A stretch of 37,980 nt of DNA from a virus, in IMG/VR virus record IMGVR_UViG_3300050821_007189, positions 1 through 37,980 of that record; one strand, written 5' to 3'. Below, one piece after another: positions 1 through 7,598 of the stretch (the first letter of the stretch is position 1; every line of letters starts with the position of its first letter). Below the pieces are notes generated by a model. It saw nothing but the letters and a program-made list of their open reading frames with translations. It had not been told where the DNA came from and made no database searches. Made by a program: the position numbers and the translations under genes.

Positions 1-27
1 GCCTGACCGTCCAAGTTTGACCCATGC

Positions 28-228
28 GTGCTCCCGCCCTCCGACTTCGAACTGATGCTGGAAACCGTGGACATGGCTTTCGTGCGCACGACGCCGGGTG
101 GGAAGAAGCTGAGCCCGGAGATGACCCGGCTGCTGGGTTTGGCGATGTTCGGCGGCTACTTGCTTTTCCCCTCCAAGCAGGAGCGGGACTGCATCACGCC
201 ATTCGTGAACTCTGAGCCGACCGAATGA
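28..228 (+). CDS. small hypothetical protein
   Basis: A 66-residue reading frame starts at GTG; the upstream in-frame stop at 4-6 leaves no earlier start. I do not recognise the family. The protein is mixed in character, with a short hydrophobic stretch around residues 36-48. Its TGA overlaps the ATG of the next gene (ATGA), which supports it being translated and coupled. It lies at the window edge, so its promoter is not visible. Confidence 0.5.
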   Translation: MLPPSDFELMLETVDMAFVRTTPGGKKLSPEMTRLLGLAMFGGYLLFPSKQERDCITPFVNSEPTE

Positions 229-446
229 CTCCCCGGATTCCTGACGAGTGGCGCGAACACTATCTCCATGCCGAGCGCTCCAAGCAGCAACTCCAGAAGG
301 ACCTCACGGTTGCTTTCGACCGGATCGCCGAACTCCAGGGCCAACTGCGCACCTGCAAGATCATGCTCTGGATCTCGGGGATGTTCATCGCTGGCCTGGG
401 GGCGGTGGTGATCTTACTGGCGAATGTTGTCCTGGAGCGGATCTAG
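225..446 (+). CDS. small single-pass membrane protein
   Basis: A 73-residue protein begins at an ATG overlapping the previous stop. The first 45 residues are charged and helical, with a coiled-coil-like run around residues 18-42. One strong hydrophobic segment follows at about residues 47-68 (from IMLWISG to ILLANVV), then a very short tail. This topology fits a small inner-membrane protein. A holin or superinfection role is possible, but nothing in the sequence decides it. It is followed by 57 bp holding repeats next to the recombinase gene. Confidence 0.6.
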   Translation: MTPRIPDEWREHYLHAERSKQQLQKDLTVAFDRIAELQGQLRTCKIMLWISGMFIAGLGAVVILLANVVLERI

Positions 447-478
447 GCCGCGCGCCCTGCACCAATATGCTATTCGGG

Positions 479-521
479 TGCAAAAGTTGATTCTTTTTGA
501 TTTATGAAGCGGAAATCAAAA
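479..521 (+). repeat. recombinase-adjacent repeat, copy A, with internal inverted repeat
   Basis: The segment begins TGCAAAAGTT (479-488) and ends GCGGAAATCAAAA (509-521). The same two blocks recur in the same order at 778-814. Inside copy A, TTTTGATTT (495-503) and AAATCAAAA (513-521) form a perfect 9-bp inverted repeat separated by 9 bases. The recombinase ATG (504) lies in that spacer. Two inverted arms around a short spacer is the layout of a tyrosine-recombinase core site, so this is a candidate attachment or binding site. A 6-bp hairpin, TGCACC/GGTGCA, lies at 458-482. Confidence 0.55.
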
Positions 522-1064
522 CCCTCGCCGCCGCCGATTTCACTCACTCGGGGAGAACTTCGGCTCCTGTTTTGCCACGCGCGTGAGGCTGATTTTCGAG
601 TCTACGTGCTGATGCTGATCCAGTACTGGCACGCCGGCCGCAACTCGGAAATGGTTCATCTGACGCGAGATAACTTCGCCGACGGTTTCATCAGCTACAA
701 ACGCGGCAAAGGCTCCGAGCCCTGCCGGCAGGAACTCGTCGTGCACGGAGATCCGCTCTTCAATGAGCTGGCAGTTGTGCAAAAGTTCGTTTTGAATCTT
801 CGCGGAAATCAAAAGCTGTATCCGCGCTCGCGCTGGACCTATTGGCGTCACCTGGTGGCGCTCGCCGTCGCGGCCGGCATTCCGCGGCACAAGGCCAGGA
901 CCACGGTGTTGAAGCATTCCATCTGCACGCATCTGGCTGAAACTCTTCCACTTAACGCAGTGCAGCGCCGCGCTGGGCACGTGAACGGCGCAAGCACTTT
1001 GCGCTACGCGAAGCTCCGGGAAGAGCAGGTCGACGCCCTCGTCTCCGCCGCCGCAGGGGTTTGA
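504..1064 (+). CDS. minimal tyrosine recombinase / integrase
   Basis: A 186-residue protein consists almost only of the catalytic domain of the tyrosine recombinase (phage integrase) family. The N-terminal arm- and core-binding domains are missing. Visible landmarks are R46 in GRNSE, a beta-hairpin lysine around K67-K69, GH at 158-159 and the likely nucleophile Y168, nine residues after H159 as expected. The usual HxLRH box reads TVLKH (134-138), so the first His is Thr and the second catalytic Arg is Lys. The protein may be a weakened recombinase or a divergent active one. Repeats lie at its start, inside it and just after its stop. No clear ribosome binding site precedes the ATG. Confidence 0.8.
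   Translation: MKRKSKPSPPPISLTRGELRLLFCHAREADFRVYVLMLIQYWHAGRNSEMVHLTRDNFADGFISYKRGKGSEPCRQELVVHGDPLFNELAVVQKFVLNLRGNQKLYPRSRWTYWRHLVALAVAAGIPRHKARTTVLKHSICTHLAETLPLNAVQRRAGHVNGASTLRYAKLREEQVDALVSAAAGV
778..814 (+). repeat. recombinase-region repeat, copy B
   Basis: TGCAAAAGTT (778-787) and GCGGAAATCAAAA (802-814) repeat exactly the two outer blocks of copy A (479-521), in the same order but 6 bases closer together. Copy B lies within the recombinase coding sequence (about residues 92-104). A 13-base identity 300 bp apart is unlikely by chance, so this looks like a duplicated protein-binding or recombination site. Confidence 0.55.
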
Positions 1065-1086
1065 TTTCGTTTGATTGTTTTGATTT
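1060..1086 (+). repeat. TTTGATT direct-repeat array after the recombinase gene
   Basis: TTTGATT occurs at 1060, 1070 and 1079, a spacing of 9-10 bases (one helical turn). The first copy overlaps the recombinase stop codon. The last, TTTTGATTT at 1078-1086, is identical to 495-503, so the gene is bracketed by direct repeats. Helically phased copies suggest integrase arm-type or regulatory binding sites. Confidence 0.5.
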
Positions 1087-1104
1087 AGTACCAGCCCTCG
1101 ACGA

Positions 1105-1503
1105 ATGGCCCAAGGTGGAAAAAGACCAGGCGCAGGCCGGAAGAAGGCAGAACGGCCCACCAATGCGAACGTCGCCGCGCGCGTTCTCGCCCAAGCCAAA
1201 GCCGAGCAGCTCTGGCTCTCGATGATCGACCTGGAGCGACGGCGCCTCGGGCTGAACAAAGACGGCACACTCAGCGAGAGAGAAAAGGGCGCGATCACAG
1301 ATGGTGAGTACCGCGGGAACTTTTCGATCATACCCCTCACCAACTTGCTCCGCTACCTCGAAGACCGCGCCTACGGCCGGCCAGTGGACACCGTGAACCA
1401 CCTGCACGACAAACCCATCGAGCACAACCTAAACCTCAATCTGTCCGAGCGCTTCCGCATCGCGATGGAGAAAGCCTCGAAACGTGTCAGCGACCTCCGC
1501 TAG
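1105..1503 (+). CDS. terS: terminase small subunit (candidate)
   Basis: A 132-residue basic protein begins with a GKRPGAGRKK motif (residues 5-14). That motif is typical of phage small-terminase-like and other DNA-binding N-termini. It sits directly before the large terminase, whose GTG start lies 20 bases inside this gene. The small subunit recognises packaging DNA and assists the large subunit. The rest is helical and not diagnostic, so the call relies on motif plus position. Confidence 0.7.
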   Translation: MAQGGKRPGAGRKKAERPTNANVAARVLAQAKAEQLWLSMIDLERRRLGLNKDGTLSEREKGAITDGEYRGNFSIIPLTNLLRYLEDRAYGRPVDTVNHLHDKPIEHNLNLNLSERFRIAMEKASKRVSDLR

Positions 1504-3028
1504 TTACGAGACGGACTACGAGCAGGAGCTGGTCGAGAAGCTCTATAGCTTCCGCCACGATCCGCTCGGCTGCGTTTTGTTTTCATTCCCTTGGGGCGAA
1601 GCCGGCACTGAGTTCGAGCACGATCCCGGCCCGCGCGAGTTCCAGCGCCGCACCCTCGAAGAACTCGGCGCGCATCTCCAGAATCCGGAGACGCGACACA
1701 AGCCCTTCCGCAAAGCGATCTCCTCCGGCCACGGCATCGGCAAGAGCGCACTCATCGCGCAGATCGTTCACTGGGCGAAATCCACCTGTCTGGATTGCAA
1801 AGTGCTGATCACGGCCAACACCGGCGACCAGCTGCGCTCGAAGACGCAGCCGGAAATCTCGAAGTGGTTTCGCAGCTGCATCAACAAAGACTGGTTTGAC
1901 GTGCACGTCACCTCGATCAAGATCAACGATGCCGAGCACGAGGACACCTGGCGCACCGATTTCAGCACCTGGAGCGAAGACAACCCGCAAGCCTTCGCCG
2001 GCGCCCACAACAAAGGAAAGCGCCTGGTCATCATCTTCGACGAAGCGGCCGGCATCTCCGATGTGATCTGGAAAACCGTGTCCGGCGCGCTTTCTGACGC
2101 CGACACCGAGATCATCTGGATCGCGATGTCGCAGGCCTTCCGATCGGAGGGCGCATTCTACGAAGCCGTCTTCGGGGATCAGAGGCATCGCTGGAACCCG
2201 GAAGTGATCGACAGCCGCACGGTGGAAGGGATCAACGTCGAAGAGATCGACGAAGAGATCAAAGTCTACGGAGAGAACTCCGATCACGTCCGCGTGCGCT
2301 GGCTCGGCCTGTTTCCTCTCGCCGGCGGCGGCAAGTTCATCGACCTTGACCTGGTCCAGCAATCGCAACACGCGCCCGGCTTCGCGCTCGACACCGATCC
2401 GCTCGTCGCCGGTGTGGACTTCGCCTGGGGTGGAGCTGACGACAACGTGATCCGCTTCCGCAAAGGACTTGACGCCCGCTCCATCCCGCCGATCAAAGTG
2501 AAAGGCCAGTTCACCCGCGACGCGGCGGTGATGGTGGGCAAGATCAGCGACGTGCTGAGCCGCACTTATGACGGCGAGAAAGTGGCGATGGTGTTTTTCG
2601 ATTCCGCCGGCATCGCTTCCTCGGTCTACTCCGGCGTGCGCGCGCTCGGCTATGAAGACCGCATCATGCTGGTGAACTTCGGCGCCGACTCACCCAAAGC
2701 CAGCTGCGCCTACTGGCGAGATTTTATGTGGGACGGCATGAAGCAGTGGATGCTGCGCGGCGGAGGGATCGACAAGGATCACGACCTGGCGGCCGATCTG
2801 CAGAAGCCGGTCCTGGTCTACGACCGCCTGCAGCGCGTGAAGCTTGAATCGAAAGAAGACATGAAGAAACGTCTGGCGAAGATGGGGCTCGACTCGGCAT
2901 CGCCCGACGATGGCGACGCGCTGGCTCTGACGTTCGCCGCACCGGTGTCGAAGCGTGCGCCGTTGACGGTGGACACGCCGCCGGCGAGTGTGAGTGCGCG
3001 ATCGAGCGATGGCGGGTGGATGGGATGA
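1484..3028 (+). CDS. terL: terminase large subunit (packaging ATPase/nuclease)
   Basis: This 514-residue packaging motor is close to the P22 gp2 length. The ATPase domain shows a Walker A-like SGHGIGKSA (81-89), a Walker B LVIIFDEA (181-188) with the catalytic acid, and a coupling segment near IWIAMSQ (211-217). The C-terminal RNase H-like nuclease shows acidic residues at D312 (GVDFAWGG), D373 (FFDSAG) and the DDGDA cluster (475-479). It starts at GTG 1484 within the small-terminase gene, suggesting coupling. Its stop overlaps the next ATG (3025). It cuts concatemeric DNA and drives it through the portal. Confidence 0.95.
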   Translation: MSATSASYETDYEQELVEKLYSFRHDPLGCVLFSFPWGEAGTEFEHDPGPREFQRRTLEELGAHLQNPETRHKPFRKAISSGHGIGKSALIAQIVHWAKSTCLDCKVLITANTGDQLRSKTQPEISKWFRSCINKDWFDVHVTSIKINDAEHEDTWRTDFSTWSEDNPQAFAGAHNKGKRLVIIFDEAAGISDVIWKTVSGALSDADTEIIWIAMSQAFRSEGAFYEAVFGDQRHRWNPEVIDSRTVEGINVEEIDEEIKVYGENSDHVRVRWLGLFPLAGGGKFIDLDLVQQSQHAPGFALDTDPLVAGVDFAWGGADDNVIRFRKGLDARSIPPIKVKGQFTRDAAVMVGKISDVLSRTYDGEKVAMVFFDSAGIASSVYSGVRALGYEDRIMLVNFGADSPKASCAYWRDFMWDGMKQWMLRGGGIDKDHDLAADLQKPVLVYDRLQRVKLESKEDMKKRLAKMGLDSASPDDGDALALTFAAPVSKRAPLTVDTPPASVSARSSDGGWMG

Positions 3029-3246
3029 AGCCGGTTGTCTTGATCCGCGAAGAGAACATCACCCTGCCGCTGGATGACTTCTATCGGGCAGTGGAAACCG
3101 TCGTCGACCAGGCCAATCCACGCACCCACATGTCCCACGATTTCTCGCGCGATCCGCTCCGCTTTGGCCTCACGCTCTATCCGCCCAGAGTCTACGAAAA
3201 AATCCGCGAGTTGAAGGAGCAACAGCAATGTCAGAAATCCAAGTAG
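3025..3246 (+). CDS. small hypothetical protein
   Basis: A 73-residue protein is read from the ATG at 3025, which overlaps the terminase TGA (ATGA). An upstream GTG at 3016 is less likely. The N-terminus suggests a beta strand (MKPVVLI) and the C-terminus is a Lys/Gln-rich helix that ends inside the next gene's start region. I do not recognise the family. Its place between terminase and portal makes a packaging or head-assembly accessory role possible, but this is inference. Confidence 0.6.
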   Translation: MKPVVLIREENITLPLDDFYRAVETVVDQANPRTHMSHDFSRDPLRFGLTLYPPRVYEKIRELKEQQQCQKSK

Positions 3247-3515
3247 CTGAGAGCAGCACTCCGACGAAGCGAGCGCGCGCCCCGAAAGTTCTCGATCACC
3301 TCGAACTCCACCCAAAGATGGGCGGCGGCCACATCGTGAAGCACGTCTACACCGACTACGAGGACAAGCCGCTCGAAGTACATTTCAACAAAGAGGGCAA
3401 GGCCAAGGGCGGCGAACACATCCTCTCGCACCTCTCAAAACACGGCGGCCTGCCCGGTCTCGAAAGCTACGACAAGCACGCCGAGAGTGAGACCGACGAC
3501 GAGATCGACGACTGA
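3228..3515 (+). CDS. small hypothetical protein, charged
   Basis: The 95-residue protein starts at ATG 3228 behind an AAGGAG ribosome binding site and overlaps the end of the previous gene. It has a basic N-terminus (TKRARAPK), a middle with many His and Gly residues and a strongly acidic tail (ETDDEIDD). There is no transmembrane segment and no recognised domain. It belongs to the run of small genes between terminase and portal. Confidence 0.65.
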   Translation: MSEIQVAESSTPTKRARAPKVLDHLELHPKMGGGHIVKHVYTDYEDKPLEVHFNKEGKAKGGEHILSHLSKHGGLPGLESYDKHAESETDDEIDD

Positions 3516-3558
3516 TCGAGCAAGCACGCACGACAAATTCGGAACCAGAGGAGCAACC

Positions 3559-3762
3559 ATGACCACCCGCACCGCAACCTGCAAGGGCCTGGAACGGCCG
3601 CACAAACACGAAGCAGCCAAGCCCGGCATCGGAGCCTCGATGTCGAATGCGAAGTCGATCGCCACCGAGCGCAGCCCTAAAGGACTAAAGAGCGCGGGCG
3701 GCGTGGCTCACACCTACTTCGGCAACTCACGCTCCATCGGCACCGAACGCGGCAAGAAGTAA
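3559..3762 (+). CDS. small basic hypothetical protein
   Basis: A 67-residue Lys/Arg/Ser-rich protein. The ATG at 3559 is chosen over GTG 3487 because AGAGGAG lies just upstream at a good distance and the first part would otherwise overlap the previous gene. Two similar phrases, SIATERSPK and SIGTERGKK, hint at a short internal duplication. The stop abuts the next start (TAAATG). Function unknown. Confidence 0.6.
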   Translation: MTTRTATCKGLERPHKHEAAKPGIGASMSNAKSIATERSPKGLKSAGGVAHTYFGNSRSIGTERGKK

Positions 3763-3963
3763 ATGCCTGCCTTCCTCGAAGCGAAGCTGAAGTCGAAGGC
3801 CGCCGAGAAGGGGTTCAGCGGCAAGAAGGCCAAGCGCTACGTCTACGGCGCACTGAACAACATGGGCGCGATGCGCGGGAATAAAGAGACTGCCAAGGGC
3901 AAGCGGATGCAGAAGAAGCATGACGCCGCCACGCCCATGAGAAAGCTAAGTGATCTGGCCTGA
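3763..3963 (+). CDS. small basic hypothetical protein
   Basis: A 66-residue, very Lys-rich protein (KLKSKAAEKG, GKKAKRY, KGKRMQKKH) begins immediately after the preceding TAA and ends at a TGA overlapping the next ATG. Its charge suggests nucleic-acid contact or a structural role in the head. I recognise no family. Its tight packing against both neighbours supports expression with the packaging genes. Confidence 0.6.
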   Translation: MPAFLEAKLKSKAAEKGFSGKKAKRYVYGALNNMGAMRGNKETAKGKRMQKKHDAATPMRKLSDLA

Positions 3964-4412
3964 TGTCGCTCACCCGCGAACAAATTAAGCACGCCCCGGT
4001 CTCCGAAGAAGTCTGGCGGCCGCAACGGACGCAAGTCGGCGGACTCTGGTTTGATCCGCTGAAGATCAAGCCGCTCGGGGATCACATCCTCGTCGTACTC
4101 GACGAAGAGAAGCCAGCCAGCGATGTGATCGAAACCCCGGACGTGGCCCGCAACCGGGAGATCGGCACGCGGATCGGCACCGTGATCGCAGTCGGCCCCG
4201 GCAGGTGGCACGAGAAGCGCAAATACACCGAGAGCTATCTGCTCAACCGCGAAGTGTTCAAGCCGACACAGTTGAAGCCCGGCGACTGCGTGGTGATCGG
4301 CCACTACTCCGACTGGGAATCCTGGTTCGCTGATTACGAGGGGCGCGGCGCGAACGTGGTGTTGTGCCAGGAGAACGATGTGCGGCTCTATCAGCGGCCG
4401 TTGCAAGCCTAA
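3963..4412 (+). CDS. GroES-like co-chaperonin (cpn10 fold)
   Basis: A 149-residue protein whose middle matches the cpn10 pattern: KIKPLGDHILVVLDEE (34-49) as the first strands, a polar loop at about 50-66 in the place of the mobile loop, GTVIAVGPGR (72-81), LKPGDCVVIGHYSDW (104-118) and a terminal NVVLCQENDVRLY (131-143). It has about 30 extra N-terminal residues and an insertion around 82-103 compared with bacterial GroES. Phage co-chaperonins such as T4 gp31 replace GroES on GroEL so that the coat protein can fold. The position between terminase and portal fits a head-assembly role. Its start overlaps the previous stop. Confidence 0.8.
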   Translation: MSLTREQIKHAPVSEEVWRPQRTQVGGLWFDPLKIKPLGDHILVVLDEEKPASDVIETPDVARNREIGTRIGTVIAVGPGRWHEKRKYTESYLLNREVFKPTQLKPGDCVVIGHYSDWESWFADYEGRGANVVLCQENDVRLYQRPLQA

Positions 4413-6632
4413 ATGCCCGTCGTCCTCTCATCGAAATCAAAGAAGCGCTCGAAGGGGATCTCCGACGACGAGGATCTCATCCAGAAATCCCTGAAGCGCT
4501 TCAAGATCACCGCCGAATCGGAGTCGGAGTCGCGGCGCCAGGCGCTCGAAGATCTCAAGTTCTCAATCGGCACCGGCCAGTGGGATGAATCCGTCAAAGC
4601 CAACCGTGAGATCGAAGGCAAGCCGTGTTTGACCATCAACCGTGCCCCTGCGTTCCTCCGCCAGTACACCGGCGAAGAGCGCCAGCACCGGCCCGCAATG
4701 CTGGTGAGCCCGGTGGGATCGGGAGCGGATCTCGAAGTCGCCAAGATTCACCAGGGCGTGTTGCGCCACACCGAAGTCGTGAGCGTGGCCGACGTCACCT
4801 ACGACAACTCCTACGACATGATGATGCGCATCGGCTGGTGCCCGTGGCGGATCAAGGTGGATTACGTGCACGAGCGATCGTTTGACCAGGAGCCGCGCAT
4901 TGAAGCGATCGAGAATCCCTTTGCGGTCTATCTTTCGCCCGTGCGACGGCCGGACGGCACTGATCCGCTGTGGGGACACGTCGTCACCGACTACTCGAAA
5001 GAAGACTATGAAGCCGAGTTCGGCGAGACCGACATGGTGAAGTTGCACTTCCCCACCAGCCAGGGCAATGCCGAGCCGGACTGGGTGACGAAAGACGGGG
5101 CGCGCGTCGCCGAGTACTGGTGGATGGATCTGCAACGCAAAATGCTGTGCCAGCTCGACAACGGCTCGGTGCTTTTGGAAGAGGAGATCGCGAAGATCGA
5201 GCGAGATCCCGCTGGCAAGTTCCGCCGCAACCAGTTGCGGGATCGCATCGTCGATCAGCGGGAGACCACCATCCGCAAAGTGAACTGCGTCATTCACGAC
5301 GCGATGCGAGTGCTGAAGACCTACGAATATCTGGGGATGTATCTCCCCTTCCCCGAAGTCAACGGGGTGCGGCTGAACGTGAATGGCAAGGTCTACCGCG
5401 CCGGGATGGTGCGCGACTATCGCGACGCCCAGCGCATTTATGACTTCATGGTCACGCGCCAGGTGGAGCAGGTGGACATGGTGTCGAAAGACCCGCTCTG
5501 GGTGCCCGATGCGAACGCACAGTACGGCGAAGACTATCGCCAGATGAACCGGAAGAACTTCTCTCACCTGTTTTTCAAAGCTTACGACGGAGAAGGGCGC
5601 CAGTTGCCGCAACCCGCGCGCGCCGGGCGGGAAGCTCCTATCCAGGCGATGACCGAAGTGATCAAACAGGCCGACTACGACATGAAATCCGTGATCGGCA
5701 TCTACGGATCGAGTCTGGGCGAAGAAGCGGGCAGCGCACAGGAGTCCGGCTTCGCCATCATGAACCGCCGCGAGCAGTCCGACACCGGGGCAGTGACCTG
5801 GCATGACAATTTGAACCGCGCGATTATGTGGCAGGGCAAGATCCTGCTCGATCTCTGGCCGAAGCTGATCAACGCAGCCCGCGTGCAGCGCATCGTCAAT
5901 CCCGACGACAGCGTGAAGCATGCCGTGGTCTTCAACTCCCAGTACAGCGACCCGGCAGAAGCGCAGCAACACCTGAACGAACAGCTCGGGCTGAAAAAGG
6001 CTTACGACGTGGGAGCTGGCACCTATGACCTCGTCTTATCCAGCGGGCCAATGTATGCCACCGCGAGAAAAGAGGCGTTCAAGGCTCTGACTGCGGTGAT
6101 CAGCGAAAATCCGGAAATGATGCTGCCGATGGTGGGTGACATCTGGGCCAAGAATGCCGACTTCCCGGACGCCGATGTTCTCGCGGCCCGCTTCAAGAAG
6201 ATGCTGCCTCCGAACCTACAGGACGAGAGCGCCGAGGACGCACAGTCGAAGTTGCTGGCCCTGCAATCGCAACTGCAGCAGCTCAGCCAGGCGCACGATC
6301 TCATGGTGCAGGAGTTGAGCCGCGCCGACGACACCATCCGCACCAAGCGCCTCGATCTCGAATCGCGCGAACGTGTCGCTCTGATGAACAACTGGACGCA
6401 GCTCATGCTGCAGCGCCTGAAATCGCACGACGTGGCGGCCCAAGCGCAGATGGATGCGCAGCTCGAAGCCATCACGCAGCGGCTCTCGGTGCTCCACGAA
6501 AACATGAGCATCCAGGACGATGCTGGCGCCCCCGTCAACACGCCGGAACTCTCAAACTCCGTCGAACCCAAAGTGCAGCCGATCACGCCCGCCGCGCCCA
6601 CGCCCCGACCGCAACCCGTAGGAGGGATGTAA
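4413..6632 (+). CDS. portal protein, P22-like
   Basis: A 739-residue portal, close to P22 gp1 (725). The N-terminal segment resembling PCLTINRAPAFLRQYTGEER (about 70-90) followed by RPAM is characteristic of the P22-type portal family. The dodecameric portal forms the DNA channel and docks the terminase and then the tail. The C-terminal region (about 606-699) is Gln/Leu-rich and predicted to form a long coiled coil, as in the P22 barrel. The last 25 residues are Pro-rich. It starts directly after a TAA and ends in TAATG with the next gene. Confidence 0.93.
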   Translation: MPVVLSSKSKKRSKGISDDEDLIQKSLKRFKITAESESESRRQALEDLKFSIGTGQWDESVKANREIEGKPCLTINRAPAFLRQYTGEERQHRPAMLVSPVGSGADLEVAKIHQGVLRHTEVVSVADVTYDNSYDMMMRIGWCPWRIKVDYVHERSFDQEPRIEAIENPFAVYLSPVRRPDGTDPLWGHVVTDYSKEDYEAEFGETDMVKLHFPTSQGNAEPDWVTKDGARVAEYWWMDLQRKMLCQLDNGSVLLEEEIAKIERDPAGKFRRNQLRDRIVDQRETTIRKVNCVIHDAMRVLKTYEYLGMYLPFPEVNGVRLNVNGKVYRAGMVRDYRDAQRIYDFMVTRQVEQVDMVSKDPLWVPDANAQYGEDYRQMNRKNFSHLFFKAYDGEGRQLPQPARAGREAPIQAMTEVIKQADYDMKSVIGIYGSSLGEEAGSAQESGFAIMNRREQSDTGAVTWHDNLNRAIMWQGKILLDLWPKLINAARVQRIVNPDDSVKHAVVFNSQYSDPAEAQQHLNEQLGLKKAYDVGAGTYDLVLSSGPMYATARKEAFKALTAVISENPEMMLPMVGDIWAKNADFPDADVLAARFKKMLPPNLQDESAEDAQSKLLALQSQLQQLSQAHDLMVQELSRADDTIRTKRLDLESRERVALMNNWTQLMLQRLKSHDVAAQAQMDAQLEAITQRLSVLHENMSIQDDAGAPVNTPELSNSVEPKVQPITPAAPTPRPQPVGGM

Positions 6633-7543
6633 TGAAACGAATTCTCTTCGTCTTAGTGCTTCTGTGTTCCGCCCTCGCCTTCGGGCAGGCCACGCTGCCG
6701 AACATCAGCTACAACGGCTATCTGAATGCGACTTGCTCCACCGGCAATGCCGCCTGCGCGAACGGCGTCTTCGTCACCAGCTTCGGGACTAGCACGAATG
6801 CCGGGCCGCTCGGATCAGGCTCTACGCTTGATATCGCGGTGGCGAACTATTCCGCCGCGACGGTGACCGTCTCCGGAACATATGCCGGCTCCACCATCAA
6901 CTTCGAGTTCTCCGATCCCACCAGCGGCACGAACTACTTTCAGGAAGTGTGCGCCCGTACCGACATCAACCTGCTCGAAATCAGCGAAGTTCTACCGGCG
7001 AATCAGGTGCGCGCCTGGCAGTGCCCAGTCTGGGCGGCAACTCGCTTCCGAGTTCGGCAAAGCGCTTACACCTCCGGCAATGTCAACGTGTGGATCACGC
7101 TGACGCAGGCAGCGATTGACCCGTCGCTCGTCGTCGCCGCCAGCATCACGAATATCGCCGGAGCTTCGGACCCCTGCCAGGATGTGAGCGCGCTGAAATC
7201 GAGCGTTGCCATCAATGCAGTGGGCGTCGGCACGACGCAGCTCGTCGCGCTCTCCGGCACCACGACAATTTACGTGTGCAGTTTTCAGGCAGCCGGCGGC
7301 GCTGGAACCAATCCTAGTTTCCAGCTCGAATATGGAACGGGAGCCAGTTGCGGCACGGGCACCACGGCCTTGACCGGGGCCATGTCCACTGGCGTCACCG
7401 TCGCTTCCGGTGTCGCCGGACCGATTTTTGAATCCAGTCCCGGCAACAACATTCTGAAAACCCCGAGCGGCAATGCTCTCTGCGCTGTCGTCGCCGGAAC
7501 CTCGGCGGTCTTCAACGGTTGGCTTTCGTACGTACAGCAGTAA
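6632..7543 (+). CDS. signal-peptide protein in the head-gene cluster
   Basis: A 303-residue protein starts at an ATG overlapping the portal stop. Residues 1-19 form a clear Sec signal peptide (KR, then a Leu/Val core, then ALAFGQ). The mature part is Thr/Ser/Gly/Ala-rich with paired Cys, looks beta-structured and has no family I recognise. Placement between portal and scaffold suggests a virion or decoration role, yet tailed-phage structural proteins normally stay in the cytoplasm. A second protein of this style follows the coat gene (9928). It could be exported to the envelope or the signal could be retained as a membrane anchor. Confidence 0.75.
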   Translation: MKRILFVLVLLCSALAFGQATLPNISYNGYLNATCSTGNAACANGVFVTSFGTSTNAGPLGSGSTLDIAVANYSAATVTVSGTYAGSTINFEFSDPTSGTNYFQEVCARTDINLLEISEVLPANQVRAWQCPVWAATRFRVRQSAYTSGNVNVWITLTQAAIDPSLVVAASITNIAGASDPCQDVSALKSSVAINAVGVGTTQLVALSGTTTIYVCSFQAAGGAGTNPSFQLEYGTGASCGTGTTALTGAMSTGVTVASGVAGPIFESSPGNNILKTPSGNALCAVVAGTSAVFNGWLSYVQQ

Positions 7544-7598
7544 GTCTCAGCAGTAACCACCATCCCGACGATCCACACACCCACACCAGGAGGAAGTG

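Noticed and set aside
4563-5972. 469-residue open frame on the minus strand
   Set aside because: It is the antisense shadow of the portal gene; composition is His/Val/Asp-rich without any recognised domain.
6828-6834. CTTGATA as another possible rolling-circle nick site
   Set aside because: It lies inside a structural gene, far from rep, with no hairpin; a 7-mer is expected a few times by chance.
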